Assembly: GCA_965153455.1 (NCBI GenBank)
Contig: OZ234496.1
Span: 11,555,863 to 11,619,862, forward strand
Direction of reading: 5' to 3'
Origin: Sphagnum compactum
Taxonomy: Eukaryota; Bryophyta; Sphagnopsida; Sphagnales
DNA: 64,000 nt
The first letter of the stretch is position 1. Every line of letters starts with the position of its first letter. Of this stretch, positions 32,641 to 45,387 are shown one piece after another. The position numbers and the translations under genes were made by a program. Below the pieces are notes generated by a model. The model made no database searches. It was not told where the DNA came from and worked only from the letters and a program-made list of their open reading frames with translations.

Positions 32641-33740
32641 ACAATCCTGACAATCTGATGGTTCAGTGTGAAGCTTGCAAGAATTGGTAAGCTCCAGGCT
32701 CTCTATTCATCACCAGGATTTTGGGATAAGAATATGACTGTGAGTATGTGATGGTGGATGGTATGTGAAAAGGTTTGGTCATACTGGAGGGTTTTACGAG
32801 GTGGTCTTTGTAAGTGTGTCTGCATGTTTTCAAGTGAGGGTTATTGTGTCACTCTTCAGGCCTTCTACCTTTCGGGAGATGTATTTTGGTACATTGAGAT
32901 CTATTCCACCTCTCTCATCTCTCATGACAAAAGTTGCTGAATCAACTGTGGTGCTGTAAATCTTTGAGTTCAGGCAGTGTGTTTCTGTGATAGGCTGTGA
33001 AGGCAGTTGGAGTTATAGTTCATTGCTGACGCAGATGTGATTGTTTATTCTGTTGTAATTAGGTGAATGAACTGCGCAATCCTTGTTTCCTTGGATTCTA
33101 TTGAAGAAAGTTAGTCCTGCTTGTGTGCCTTCCCCCCCTTTTTTTCCTGAGTGTTGAGATTGCTGTCTGTTGCTCCAGGTGAGACATTCTGGCATCCATG
33201 TCACTGCTGGTATTCCATTCCGGAAACCTGCAAGATGGAATTTTGTTGAATTTTGTGGCACCAGCTTCAATCCAACAACAAATTGTTTTAAATTGTTGCA
33301 GATGGTGACAATGAAGGGAGTGAAAATCTACGTTTGGTAACATCATTTTGTTAGTGGGAGGTTGCAATAAAGTAGTGATGTCCATGCACTTGTGAGATTG
33401 TTCTTGGAAGTGCTAGATATTGAGTTCTTGGCTTGTGATTTTCAGGTGGCTGACAAAATGTGGGAATGGATGTAGGTTGCACAGCTGACTATAGAGAAGT
33501 ACATATGTGCAGGTTGCACATGAGACAACTACACTAACGGAATTGCACCTGACAGGTTGAGTCCAAGGTAACTATAGAGTAAGGCTTCATCTCTGCCATG
33601 TTTCCTCTTCATTGCATGTTGCATTCTCAAGAGATACTAAATAGATCCCTTTGTGTGGTTTTCACTCCAGATCAAAAAAAGAAGCCAGTAGAGGGTCTAA
33701 GGCACCTGAAATATGCAAAGATGAGAGCAGTGATTTGTCT
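32618..33740 (+). pseudogene. PHD-finger gene fragment (EBS/SHL-like reader), decayed
   Basis: A short exon at 32618-32686 (acceptor CTTACAG, donor GTAAGC) reads YCTCGLAYNPDNLMVQCEAC then KNW. This is the first half of a PHD zinc finger, most like the BAH-PHD proteins EBS and SHL that read histone H3 methylation. The next exon candidate starts at 33446 after TTTTCAG and continues in frame as WWLTKCGNGC. The usual histidine of the W-x-H-x-x-C pattern is absent there. The closing block LTIEKYICAGC is in a different frame (about 33480-33515). A third possible exon begins at 33671 (IKKEASRGSKAPEICKDE-like, basic then acidic). No BAH domain or start codon was found upstream. The frameshift and missing ligand make it a probable pseudogene or captured fragment. 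Confidence 0.6.
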
Positions 33741-35391
33741 CTTGAGTGCTTGCTGTCAACATTTGTAGGAGGAGCAAAAGCCATGAAAATAGTGCATGTT
33801 TTATGTTGCATCCGTTTCTAGCTCAGTGGATGTGGCTCGAACATTTAATTTCCAACAGAAACAGGTAAATCATTCTGTGAGCAAAGTTGACTGCAGATTG
33901 ATTGTAATTTACTTGTGAAGTCAGCTGATATGTAGACATGTTGGGGACTTTTTAACTACCCACACTTGATAGAAGATGCAAGCTTGTCTGTTGCAATACA
34001 AATTCTTTGGTGTTGAGTTGAAAGATAAACTCTGTCAAATTCTTTAAATTTGCAAATTCCCTGTTTCCTGCTTGGGTTGTGAAAACCAGTTGGTCTCTCT
34101 TACACCCTTGTTATACACATCAGGTTACATCATAGCCTAGGTTATACTCATCAGGTTATGTTCCAGCTTATTACTTTAGACATGTAAAATGCCACTTGTT
34201 TTCACAAATTGATGGAATGCAAGTTATGATGTGTGGAACTAAATTGGATTATATAAAAAACCTTTAGCATCAAACTTCAACCTCTGATTTTGCAAGGTGA
34301 TTCAAGTTGTGATGTTTTGGGCTGGATTGTGGGGAAAGGTACAAAAATGGATGGCATTTGGTTGTCATATGTGGATTTTCTTACAGCATTTTGTCCTTGT
34401 TCCCTCTGTCTTTCAGGGAGAGAATATGGGAACAAAATGATGCAGTATTCATTCCATTCTCATTTGCATTCTCATTTGGACCCACATTTTGACAATGTAG
34501 TTTTCATTCAATTCTCATTTTTTCCCACATTCTGACAATGTGGTTTTCATTTGGTTCTCATTTGGTCACACTTTTTGATGACATGTGGTCTCACATTTTG
34601 ACAAATGTTTCTGAGTAATGATCTGAGTTCATAAAAATGTGGGAACATTTATGAGTGTTACTATGAGTTCATTTTTTGTGAACTTGGTGGAACATTCCTT
34701 GTTACTCTTAAGTACTTATCATCTGGTGGATTTTGTTGCATCTTTCTCTTTGGTGTTACTAGTCATAGGCACCAGTCATGAGATGTTATCTTTTTATTTT
34801 GCATTTGCAGCCTAATCCTGACACACTAACAAGAATTGAAATCAAGGAGGGTAATTTGGATTTGAGATGCATGGATTAGTGCTCCACCTACAGATAATAG
34901 AGACACTTTATGCAGATTTCAAACATGGTCTTTTAACACAATCATAATCACAACTTTTGAAATGTGTAATCAAGTTTACATGCTTGCTAAATGCGGAAGA
35001 CTTCTACTGCTAACCATCTTGTGTTCCCTAAATTTGAGTACAAGGGAGAGAAAAAAGATCCTGACAGAAAAATCTTCTCCCACAGGTATCCCTTTTTGTG
35101 GCAATCTGTTCACTTGCTTTGTGGGTGGTAAATTACAGAGGACAATGATCAAATGTCTTGGGGTTGAGTGGTCTCTTATGACTGATGGCCTCAATGAAGG
35201 ACACCCTCCCAAAGTTTGCTGGTAAGTTCGAATAATTGTACAATGTAACTGAGCTACAAACGCATGTGACTAAATGTACAGCCCAATGCAATTGAAAGCC
35301 ACTGATCAAAATCTCCATGCTGGTATCAAGTTTTGTGGATTGATATTGGAGGATATGTCTAAACTTTAAAAGGAACTGAAAAGACTAAGCA
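33741..35391. other. Spacer between PHD fragment and SEC14-like gene
   Basis: No supported coding region. Contains the tandem array at 34440-34620 and otherwise mixed AT-rich sequence. The 3' end of the minus-strand SEC14-like transcript should lie in the last part. Confidence 0.45.
34440..34620 (+). repeat. About 57-bp degenerate tandem repeat
   Basis: Three copies of a unit with CATTCTCATTTG, CCCACATTTTGACAATGT and GGTTTTCATT. Confidence 0.75.
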
Positions 35392-38218
35392 TCAGAAGCT
35401 GCTTTGGCGCTTTAAGTCTTTGGAAAGAAGACTCACCAACCCACCAAGAGGTGGTTTCATGATTGCCCTGTATGCAGCCTCATCGTAAGGAGCCTGGATG
35501 AATTTCACATAGGGCCTGAAAACGCTGAGAGTCTTGTGTCTCTGCTCCTCTTGTAAGGAAGTATCTTTTTTTTTCTTTTGAGATGAGAAAAGGGATACAA
35601 GACCATCCCATGAAGGAGTGTGATGTCTTCTTTTTGTTGCCAGTTTGGTGGAGCCTAGAACACCAGAATTGCTCACAAAAGGCAGGTATTTCCGAAAACT
35701 GGAAGATTCTCCCTCTCTTGCATCTGGAGAAGAGGGCGTCAGGACTACTGAAGAGAAAGAGAATGATCTTGAATTAGGAACACTAGATATTAGTTCAGGT
35801 CCATCCACCAAGGAGAGGTTTTTGTCATTTTTCTCTGGAGATAGCTCGTGTAACCCTGGAGGGAGTGGAGCTTCATCAATTCCTGTAATGGACAATACAA
35901 CATGTAAAACATTCATTTGCTGCACTTGGAGCTAGGATAATGGCAAAGGACTATTTGCATGACCAAGAAGAGTTAAATTCAAAAAGAGAATTGCTGACCT
36001 TGTGAAGTGTGTTTGTTGACAGAATTGGGAAGTTCTGAAATGGAGTGGCGTCTAGATATAAGGGGATATGATGACGATTGCAGAGGTGCCTTTGGACAGG
36101 GAGATGCTTGTAGATCTTCTCTGTAATCCTTCAAATAAACAAAGCTCAACTTTCCTCTTGTTGCTGGGTCAACAAATGTGCAGACTCCCTGGAGTGCATT
36201 GCAAGTCAGTTCCTCATCACTGGAATGCAGCCATGGACCTCCAGTGTAGAAGTGGGCCTCTTAAATCAAAAGACAGGAAGCAGACCTGAAATACTGACAG
36301 AGCACTAAACAGGAACCCACCTCCTCACCTTCCAGACATAGTAGAACATGGAGGAGGCATCAACAATGAAGGCTTTAGCTAGCCTCTCCGGGTAATGGTC
36401 AGCTAGAATTTTCAGAGTTGTGAGGATTCCACTTGGTGATGGAGCACTGACCCTTGAGTAGCCTGCAGCATATCAGGAGTACATTACAAATTTAAGGCAT
36501 ACATGCAGGAAACATACATGCCCCGGAAACAATTGTGATGCTGTCTGGATAGCAATGATCATCAGCCAGTCAGCCAAATAGTGTCAATGGAGACAAAGAT
36601 AAGTCTAGCTTAGTTTGCAGGAAAGCATAAGGAATGTACCCCGTGCATCTAAGATAAGAACCCATTGTGTAACTCCTGGAGGCATGGCGGCCACTGCAAC
36701 CTCCATTGTGAAGACTATGTTTAGCAGATACCTGATTTAAGAGGAGAGAGTTAGTTTCTTCAGTTGAAGCAAGGCTCACCTTTTCACCCTACAACTACAT
36801 CTGAAATTGAAACACCTTTGATGTAGCCCAGTACTACGACAGCCTCAAAGCGCAGTCACACACAAGGGCAGGCCATTTTTGAACTCCTGTCCAATACCTG
36901 AGCTATGACCAGAACAGGATAGAAGTGGCAGCTGACACCAGTAGAAGAACAGATCACACAAGCTGCATAGCCTCAACATAATCTGGAGCCTTGACTGTGA
37001 ACCTAAGCATGTGATACTGATCTATCTATCACACTGAACAATTTTTTTGGTCTGGGGATCAAGGCTTACTGTTTGTGTCTATGATTGATGAGCTGGTCTG
37101 GCTTCTTCTTGATAACCTGCATGTCCAAGAAAAAATGGCTATAGAGACTGATCACAGAAAACAGGAAACTTTTTCAAAATGATTACTATCTGAGAAGAGC
37201 TTCCATATATTGAGCTAAAACAGACATGTTGATGACTGATCACAAACTTTTGGTCTTGATGATCTATAGCTGCAGCATGGTTACATCATTGTACAAAAGA
37301 CTTGATAAGATCAAAGTGGCCATTTCTCAAGCCACAGACAGAACAAAAGAGGACCTACCAAGACAGGTCGACCGTCATCATCCAAGCCAGCAACGTATGC
37401 GGTTCCAGTTGCAAGCTCGGCAGGAAATTCGTCTGCTATAAGATAGCCTGCAAAGAGCAACGCTCAATTCTTGTCATCGATATGACGATCTGCACATGAA
37501 GAAAATTTGACAAAAGTGCACCAGACGTCTGAAACCAGAGCTAGTTCAAGGCACTGTTCTTTACCGATATTTATTTTCTCCCGCCAGTTCAGAGTTGCCT
37601 TCAGCAATCTCGCTGCTCTGCGGACATTGTTCCCTCGCGCTTTCAAGTAACGCTCCACGCAATCTTCGTCACAAAACTCAGCCTGCCGTAGAGAGACGGA
37701 AGAGGAAAAACAGTTCAGAAGGGAAATGGCTGCTGAAAAGCAATACATCAGGACCGATCACTGAACTCTAACTTCATGCTCAGAGGAGCACTCAATTCCT
37801 AAGTCTGCAATACATAATCATCGGACTTTTTTCTGAAATGTTCAATGCTTTCCTGAAGCAGGCGGGAAAAGAAACGCAGGCTCTTGCATTGTAACAGTGT
37901 GCGTTACAAGGCTTTCTTAGGGGAGATCGGTGAAGAAGTTGTTGAAGAAAATGCAATGCGACATTGCCATCAATAACATGAAATTGCTTAAGTGGCACAA
38001 GCGCGAGATCGCATTGCGTCAACGTCTAGGAGGAGGGGAAAGCGGCGGGAACAAATAGATCAATCTTATAGAGCGACACAATTGTTTTTGAAGGGAAACA
38101 GTTACAATTGTCATCGCACCTGCTTCTTGGATAATGGACCTTCCCTTTGCACCAGCTGCAAAACTTGCGCGACTTTCTCGCTGAGACTGGACTCCGGCTC
38201 CACCTTAACAGAGGCCAT
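35392..38218 (-). CDS. SEC14-like lipid-transfer protein with conserved C-terminal extension, eight exons
   Basis: CRAL-TRIO proteins of this family bind and move phospholipids such as phosphatidylinositol at membranes. Exons on the complement: 38120-38218, 37565-37682, 37359-37447, 37070-37116, 36640-36731, 36329-36462, 35999-36188 and 35392-35882. All junctions are GT-AG and in phase, giving 419 residues. The N-terminal CRAL-TRIO helices cover about 34-75 ([20 protein letters not shown]). The lipid-binding domain covers about 77-215, with [47 protein letters not shown] and FYYVWKGV. The tail is Ser-rich and closes with [20 protein letters not shown] (about 388-407), the hallmark of a plant SEC14 subgroup that includes Arabidopsis At3g10210. 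The start ATG at 38218 heads a short acidic leader exon. No defect is seen. The lipid specificity is unknown. Confidence 0.93.
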
Positions 38219-39450
38219 CACTGGATTCCTCTCCATTTCGGAAGTGGCAACAACTTCTAGAGTTCTCGGAAGGAAGGAAGGAAACGATTCCAGCGCTGAT
38301 AATTACATATTAATCCCGACGAAGCGTACTAAACCTCGCGCGCAGGAACAACAACAACAAAAATAAAACGCCCGTACCAAAAAAGCGAGAGAGTCCGGCT
38401 TATCAAATGATTTCTCTCCTCTTACTAGGCTAGGACGACGACGTCTGCTGCGTCCTTAGTCCTTACGACAAAGAAGGTAGAGGAAACCCGGCAAAAACAA
38501 CGCGCCGCACGGAATAATCGCAGACAATTCCACATACATGTTCTTGTACTCCGTTCGTCCGATAGCTTGTGCAAAAAAGTTCTTGTACGCAAAGCAGGCA
38601 CTCTAGTCGAGTCGCATCGTGCGAATTTTTTTCACGAAGGTACTCCAAAGTGGTTTGAAGACTGAGCCGCGGGGTGGCAGAGGACGACGAAAACACGACC
38701 GCTTATGAATCTCTGGCTGGCTGGCTAGCTGACTGGCTGGAGGTACAAATAGAGCGACACGACAACACAAACTTTTGAAAATCTTCCTGACAACTGCTAG
38801 AAGAAACAATTTCAAAACAGGCAGGCGGGCAGGAAATTTGTCAAAGGTGGAGTACGAATGAACAGTTGAAAACAGAAGACTCTTGATTTTGAATCTTGGA
38901 GACTGACAACAGCACTCATCAGGAAAGAAACAGAACTTCTTGCTTGGAAAAGAAGAAGAAGAAGAAGAAGAAGAAGTCTAGTTAGTTACAGGTATACTCT
39001 AATAAAGCTCTTGTGGTTTTGTTTTTTTTGAAAAACATGAAACAGAAAAGAGTGAGACAGTGAGCGCAGAAGAACCTGGCTGCTGCTTCTTCTGATCATC
39101 GTGGCAGAGAGAAAAGGACGACGGTGAGCGGACGACACAGCCAGCGAGCGAGAGAGCGAGCAAGAGAGGGAAAAAAACAGAAAAGAAAAGAAACGAAAGG
39201 AAAGCGCGGGTTGGCGGCGTTGTTGTAGCGGTGGCATTGGCGCGCCTCCAGGGGGCGGGTTGCTGCAGCACAGGAGACGGCACAGCCTGCGGAACACCAA
39301 CAACCGCATGATGAGTGAGTGAGGCCCACGTCCGACGTTCCAGGTTTTGCCGATTCTGCGAATCTTGCATCGAACGATCGTGACCCAACGATGCGGAGAA
39401 TCTCCACTACCATTTGCGCCAGCTTCACAGGTCCTCTACCACCACGTCAG
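38219..39450 (-). promoter_or_regulatory. Upstream region of the SEC14-like gene
   Basis: The sequence is CpG-rich relative to the spacer (especially 38300-38720 and 39090-39430) and contains a (GAA)n run at 38949-38975. On the coding strand the latter is TTC-rich, typical of plant leaders. The open frames on both strands are low-complexity and not supported. The boundary between leader and promoter is not visible. Confidence 0.45.
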
Positions 39451-42290
39451 TGTTTTTTTTTAAAAGGAAATTTTGTTTGTAGCCAAACTGGCAATCATCC
39501 AAAGGAACATGTAAAAAAAAAAGTGGCGATCATCCCTAGGAAGATTTAGCCAAATCTGGCTATAAACCAGAAATAAAACTTAAATACTTAATTATCCATC
39601 TATAATTTTGGCTTACATAATGAAAACCCAAGTATGCAAATCTGGCGATTTTTACATTTAAGTTTTCTTAGTTCTTTCTGGCGACTGAAAAAAGCCTCCA
39701 AAATCACTTCTTTTTCGAGTTTTTAATTTTTAATTTCGCTCTTAAAAAAACACTGTAAATCGAAATTCAAGTCTTGTAAGGTCTTCCACTTCTGTTCTGC
39801 TTCTGACTGTTGTTACTTACACTGTGCTGCTTCCTGCGAGGTATTATTATTATTGTTGTTGTTGTTGTTATGGAAATTGTAACAGCACGTCTAGAAGTGC
39901 AACAGTTGCGCCAGGGTGAACCAGCAGCACTGGTAACCTACACAGTTGTGCCTGACTATTTCAAAAATCAAATACAGCTGACTCTCTGGCCGTAAGCTAG
40001 GGTTGTGTAAAAACCTCTTAGATTTTTTCTTTTTCTTTTTCTTTTTTAATAGGGGAAGGGTCTGGTTTAGACCGGTGTTGGCCAGTTATTGATTTTTTTC
40101 AATATCCACCAGATCGGTTATTAAATTTATTTACTTATCATTTGCACACAGGGGATCAAATATTTTTCAAATTCAAATTTTCGGAGTCCCACCTGGTATC
40201 AACTTGCTGGAATAACCAACCAATAAGCGTATCAATCTTTTTTTAAAATTTTGGCTAAGAACCGGCTGGTATGCATAAGGGCCAGTTTTTGCAAGACCTT
40301 GTTGAAAACCAGCCAATATAGTGCCTAAGCCAGTTATCAAACAGTAAATTTCTTCGAGTTTTTTTAAAGCAATTTTTTTGACCAATCTTTTTTTTTTTCA
40401 CTTTTTTCACATTAAGCAAAACTCTTAAACTCTCATTGTCTAATCAAACTCTCATGGAACCACACACATTACTCCCTTGCATTCACACGTTTACATGAAG
40501 GGTGGATTGGATCAGACTCTCACAATCTATTAGGATACCACCTTGATGATTTGTTAATCACAACTCTTCAAACCCACTCAATCCTTGTTCCTTACAACTC
40601 TATATTTCTAAACTTGCATTTCTCTCTCTAAACATAATTATTTTTCAAAACATAACTTCACTTTCACAATCTAAAATTGAATGAAATTATCTACCTCTCA
40701 TTAAGACTTAATGAAACATGACCAATCCTTATTATGTAATCATCTCCTATCTACCGCTTCCTACCTTAATTTATTTCTAGTTCATATAGTTGGTACATGT
40801 AAGTTCTAATAACAATGCGTGATGGACAAAAAATTACTACAACATGCTATCATCACCAAATTATACCTCTTGATCTATACCCTACAAAATGCAAATTTGA
40901 ATTCATGATGATGCCAACAAGACATGCTTGAGTTGACATAATGAAAGGTGCTTCCGAAAGTCTCTAAAAACCGTGATGATAACATGCAAGCAATAAATTG
41001 TGGTAAGTGTCACCATTGATGACACTCTTGAGGAGCAAAACCCACATTGTCAAGGAGCAACCCCACATTGTCAATGAACAACACCTAAGCTTGCAAACCA
41101 AATCTAATTCTAAAATTTGACACTAAAAACATTTACTAATCTAACATTGATGCATTTCTACAAATTATCACTTAAAAAATAGCTAAAAATTTGGCAATGA
41201 TGACTTTTGAAATCCTTCACTAATGACAATTGAATCTAAGCACATATGAACTTTTTCCTGTAATTAATAATGAACTTCAAAATTCAAAACCTTGACACAT
41301 TAATGATTTTCAAAAATCAACAATGAATAACTTAAAAAATCTATCACCAATCTTACACTAATGAACCTTAGTCTTTTAGAATCCTCAAACACTTATTAAC
41401 TTCTAGAATTTGTCACTCATGGACTTTAGAAGTTTAACATTAATGGATTGAATAAAACCCTCAAACATAAATGAACTTTAGATGTTTGACAAATTGATGA
41501 ACTTTTAAAAGTGACACACCCATGAACTTTTGGAATCTTTCACCAATGACTTTCAAAACTTTAGATCCCAAACACTGATGACCTTCTCCAATTTGATAGT
41601 GATGAATTTTTGCTAGTAACCAATAATGAACTTCAAAATTCAGAACATCTTTAACATACTAATGATCAACTTTAGAAATTTGACAATGAAGAACTTCATA
41701 AATCATTCACAAATCTAACACTAATGAACTTTTAACAAGAAGTGATGCAAACTTACTTCGATTATTGTGAGTTGAAGGGAGCAACCCCAATAGCTCTATA
41801 ATTTCCATTTTTCCAAGATTTCCACCAACGGTCACAAAAACATTCAAGTGAAATTGCAATAAAAAATTACATATGGCTATTGAAATTAAGCCAAAATATA
41901 GCAATCCATTTTAAAATATTATAAAATAGCCCAACAGAAGCAGAAATTGAAAATGATAGATTATGAAAGATGGACTTCTTTTAAGGTTTAGGGCAAATGA
42001 TGAAGGGAAATTGTAATAAATGAAAGTTATTGGATGAAAAAAATGAAAATTTTGGTGAAAAATATAGAACCTACCTAGGTAGGTGTGAAAGGTGCCCATC
42101 AAGGTATATGTAGAATATTGGATTTTATTAAATTGATATACCTTATCAATAAGGTATTACTAGGGTATTTAAAACATTAATACCAAATCAAGTAGGTTTT
42201 TGGTTGGGTACAACAAAAAAGTGGAACTAACATGTTGATTTTTTAATATTCAGTCCTTGTTTAATAACCATGTCATATTTCAATAAATGG
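39451..42290. other. AT-rich spacer with degenerate repeats
   Basis: 39460-39720 resembles the reverse complement of the GGCTAAA-type repeat at 6.5-7.0 kb. From about 41080 to 41740 a phrase like CACTAATGAACTTTTGAAA recurs many times in diverged form, a worn minisatellite with units of about 35-60 bp. No gene is supported. Confidence 0.5.
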
Positions 42291-42316
42291 CCAACATTAG
42301 TTTAAACTAATGTTGG
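42291..42316. repeat. Perfect 26-bp palindrome at the hAT left end
   Basis: CCAACATTAGTTT followed immediately by its exact reverse complement AAACTAATGTTGG. The right half is the start of the hAT inverted repeat; the left half is a mirror copy outside it. Confidence 0.95.
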
Positions 42317-42689
42317 GTGGTTTTCATTGGGCGACTTGGTTTTCAGACCAATTTTCAATCTTGTTTTCACATTGAGAATTGACTATTTTCATTTTAGGTG
42401 AAAATCGGGCTAAAAAATAGTTTTAAGGTTTTCACCCATGTGAGAACCAACTAAGTGAATCAAAATTAGATTTTTTTAAAAAACAAACTAGATGGGTTTT
42501 CACATGAAAACCCGAATCTAGTTTTCAGGATTTCGGAGGGAAAATGGTTAAGTTTAAGGTTTAAGGCAGTGCCTCCATCAAAGGAGACCATGAAAGGTAT
42601 AAAACCAAGAGGTTTTTTGGCCTAGTTCACTTGTTTTTTTTTATTTTTTTTGCATTTGTTTTATTTCTTGACCTTTGGTTATATGCTTG

Positions 42690-43010
42690 GTATTCACCTT
42701 GCGTTGTTACTACTTGCTCCCTGCCTTGCGTTGTTGCTACTTGATATTTGCCTTGTGTTGTTGTTGCTTGTTCTTTGCCTTGTGTCATTCCTTGCCTTGT
42801 GTTGCTGTCGCTCTTCATGTTACTATTACTTGTTGTTTGCCTTGCGATCGTTCTTGATTGTTCTTTGCCTTGCATTGTTGTTGTTTGTTTTTATTTGCTC
42901 CTCACCTTGTGTTGTTGTTATTGTTGTTGACCTTGTGTTGTTACTATTGCACATTAAATATTAACTTCACCCTCCCTTGTGTTGTTGCTACTTGCTCTTC
43001 ACCTTATGTT
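42690..43010. repeat. About 27-bp degenerate minisatellite
   Basis: The plus strand repeats CCTTGTGTTGTTGTTGCTTG-like units with T-rich spacers. The minus strand reads as a nine-residue repeat of the form QGKEQATTT. Overlapping leucine- and cysteine-rich frames on the plus strand are products of the repeat. Confidence 0.75.
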
Positions 43011-43689
43011 GGTGTTGTTTGTTTGTTGAGGTGTTGTACTCCCCCCTCCTACCATGTGTAGATTTTAGAGTTTGGAAAGTGAAGTTAAGAAAATAAGGTA
43101 GTTTTTTTAAAACTTTTTTTTATTCAAAAATTTTGTTTTTTTTTTTTTGGGATGTTTTAAACTTTGTTTAGCTTCATTTTTTTCTTTCAACTTCTGATTT
43201 TTCATTTTTCATTTTTTGGCTATAGGGTTATTATTTCCCTAAACTCATTTACATTCTAACTTGCATTTTAGCCTTACATTACACTTCATTTTTGTAAATG
43301 CCTTTTATAAATACTCTTGTAAATTGTGAATGCATTTTATTTTTCTTGCTAGTAGCCTAGAGGTTTGCATATTATTGTTTGGTTTTTTTTATCACCCATC
43401 TTGCAATTGATAATAGAATAATCATCCCATAGTGAAATAAAATGAATAATAATGATGAAATATGTTTGAATGATGTTGTAATGGAAGAAGAGATAATGGA
43501 AGGAGAGTTTGAAATTCAGACAAGTTTGTAAACAAAAATATATATTAATGCAAATGAGGGGAAAGAAAAAATGAAGGAAAAATTGAAAAAAATGGAAACA
43601 AGATAGTAGAATTGCATTATGTTGGTCATTTTATTGTGTAAATGACACTAAGATAGTGGATGTTAAGTGTTCTTAATTGATGAGATGAA

Positions 43690-45090
43690 CTTTTTGTTAT
43701 GCCAGTCCAAAATTAATAACAAATGCCAAAACACAAGCAAGGAAAGGTTTGATATTATATAATAATGCAAATGGAATGACTGCATTAAAAAAACATGTTT
43801 ATGTAAACCATTATATATGAATTAAGAATTAACTAGAAGTGAATTAAAAGTCAACTAAAAATGAGTTAGGACTTAACTAAGAGTGAATTGAGGGTTAATT
43901 GGAAGCGAACTAAAATATAACTGGAAACTAATTAAAAGTGAATTAGAACTAAACTAAAAGTTAAATACAAATTCATTATAAATCATGGATGAACATTCAA
44001 ACGAATGAACTCCATGGTGTTGGCATCTGTGATAATAAGTTTGCTAGCAAAATCATTCTTTTTCAAAAGGTTTTACAATTCCAGGATGCTATAATGCATT
44101 GTTATAGCAAGCATAGTTTAATGAGGATGACAACCAGAGTTCCACCCCCTTTGACATGGCATATTTGTCAAATTCTTGTTGATTGTCTCTCCCCTATTGT
44201 AACTACTTGTGTTTTAAACCAATCTAGGGGATATTGGTTGTTAAGTATGCCCTTCATTTTGTCATTTCCATGAACTTGAAATTGAGAAAAGAATTAGAAA
44301 ATGCACCATCTTTCCATACCTTAATGGAAGAGGATTTTGGTGTGGCACTTGAGTTAATTGTTTGGCTTCCAACATTAAAAAAAAAGTTTGTGGAGTTTTA
44401 AATAGCTTCATTTCCTTCTTAAAGAAATTTGATGAAAGAAAATCACATAATATGTTAGCTCTAATGTTGGACCCAAAGTCTTTGTTTAATGTCTTCTTTC
44501 ATTGGTCGTGATCAAGGAGTAGCAATTGTTGAGCAATATGATACAATGCCATTATATCCTATGCTCATGAAATATTATTATCACTTGCATGCATTGATAG
44601 AATTTTATAATGGTTTTGCTGGTAGAACATGGATGATGACAACAATTTACATATTTTTCAAATGACAACAAGGAATACTAGCTAAAGAGCTTGTTAAGAA
44701 AGAACTATTGGCTGTTTGACATTATCAGGTGGATGTGGAGGAGATCAAATGTCCCCTTCGATGGTGGGAGAAACATGAAACCATGTTTTCTATAGTTGGG
44801 TTTCTTGCTAGTTAGATTTTAAGGATTGTTGGTTATCAAATAGAAATTGAAAAGATATTTTCCTTGGTTGGAATCCTCACTAATTTGAAAAGTCATTGTT
44901 TACAATAAAAAAATTTAGAGAAATTAATTTTTATGAATAAAAATTGGTCCAATGATTGTAGAGTTGATTGTAAATCCCCTTCTAACCTTTTTAAACTTAT
45001 TGGGATAGATGCAAACCTAGAAGAGAAGTTAGAAAAATTTGGAAAAGCTTTTGAAAAAGATGAAATTGTGGATTTATATATTGCTGAAAA
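43690..45090 (+). pseudogene. hAT transposase remnant
   Basis: Around 43700-43815 a frame reads CQSKINNKC then NGMTALKKHVYVNH, the spacing of a BED zinc finger. The open frame 43989-44273 contains KFASKIILFQKVLQFQDAI and SPIVTTCVLNQSRGYW, typical of the hAT transposase core. At about 44729-44790 a frame reads VDVEEIKCPLRWWEKHETMF. The dimerisation (hATC) region continues as IEIEKIFSLVGILT and then, in the frame 44933-45145, as FMNKNWSNDCRVD and an acidic end. Stops and frame changes separate the blocks, so no active transposase is encoded. The order matches an intact transposase on the plus strand. Confidence 0.8.
43800..43980 (+). repeat. About 13-bp degenerate repeat (GAATTAACTAAAA-like)
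   Basis: Roughly a dozen variants of GAATTAACTAAAA/GTGAATTAAAAGT follow one another inside the hAT element, between the BED-like region and the transposase core. Confidence 0.7.
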
Positions 45091-45387
45091 TATATTCAAA
45101 GTTTACTTTTTTGTCAGAAAAAATATTTTAAAAAAAATTCCATAAAAATATCGAATTTTTTGAAATCCAGTTTGTGAGAACCGGCCAAGAAAACTAGTTG
45201 TCCTTGAATTGCTGAGAATTGCCAAGCTTGAGAACCATATTTTTTTTTGTAAAAAAAAATTGATATTGAAAACAATTCTTGTAAACCCCTATATTTTTTA
45301 AAATCAAGAACCGACCCAATTTTCACATAGAAACATAAAGAACGAAAATTGATGGTTTTTGAAAAAAGTGAGAACCACCCAACACTA

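Larger units (their letters stand above)
42308..45387 (+). mobile_element. Decayed hAT transposon with both ends
   Basis: The left end TAATGTTGGGTGGTT (42308) is matched by the reverse complement at the right end, AACCACCCAACACTA ending at 45387, so the terminal inverted repeat is close to TAGTGTTGGGTGGTTCTCA. Flanks GTTTAAAC on the left and GTTAAACC on the right look like a worn 8-bp target duplication, as expected for hAT elements. Between them lies a transposase remnant with a BED-finger-like start and a hAT dimerisation end. A minisatellite at 42690-43010 lies inside the element. Confidence 0.8.

Noticed and set aside
39096-39428. Minus-strand frame with many cysteines upstream of the SEC14-like gene
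   Set aside because: It lies in the GC-rich promoter/leader, has no recognisable domain, and the SEC14-like gene already has a good start.
42650-43061. Leucine/cysteine-rich plus-strand frames resembling membrane proteins
   Set aside because: They arise from a 27-bp minisatellite inside the hAT element.
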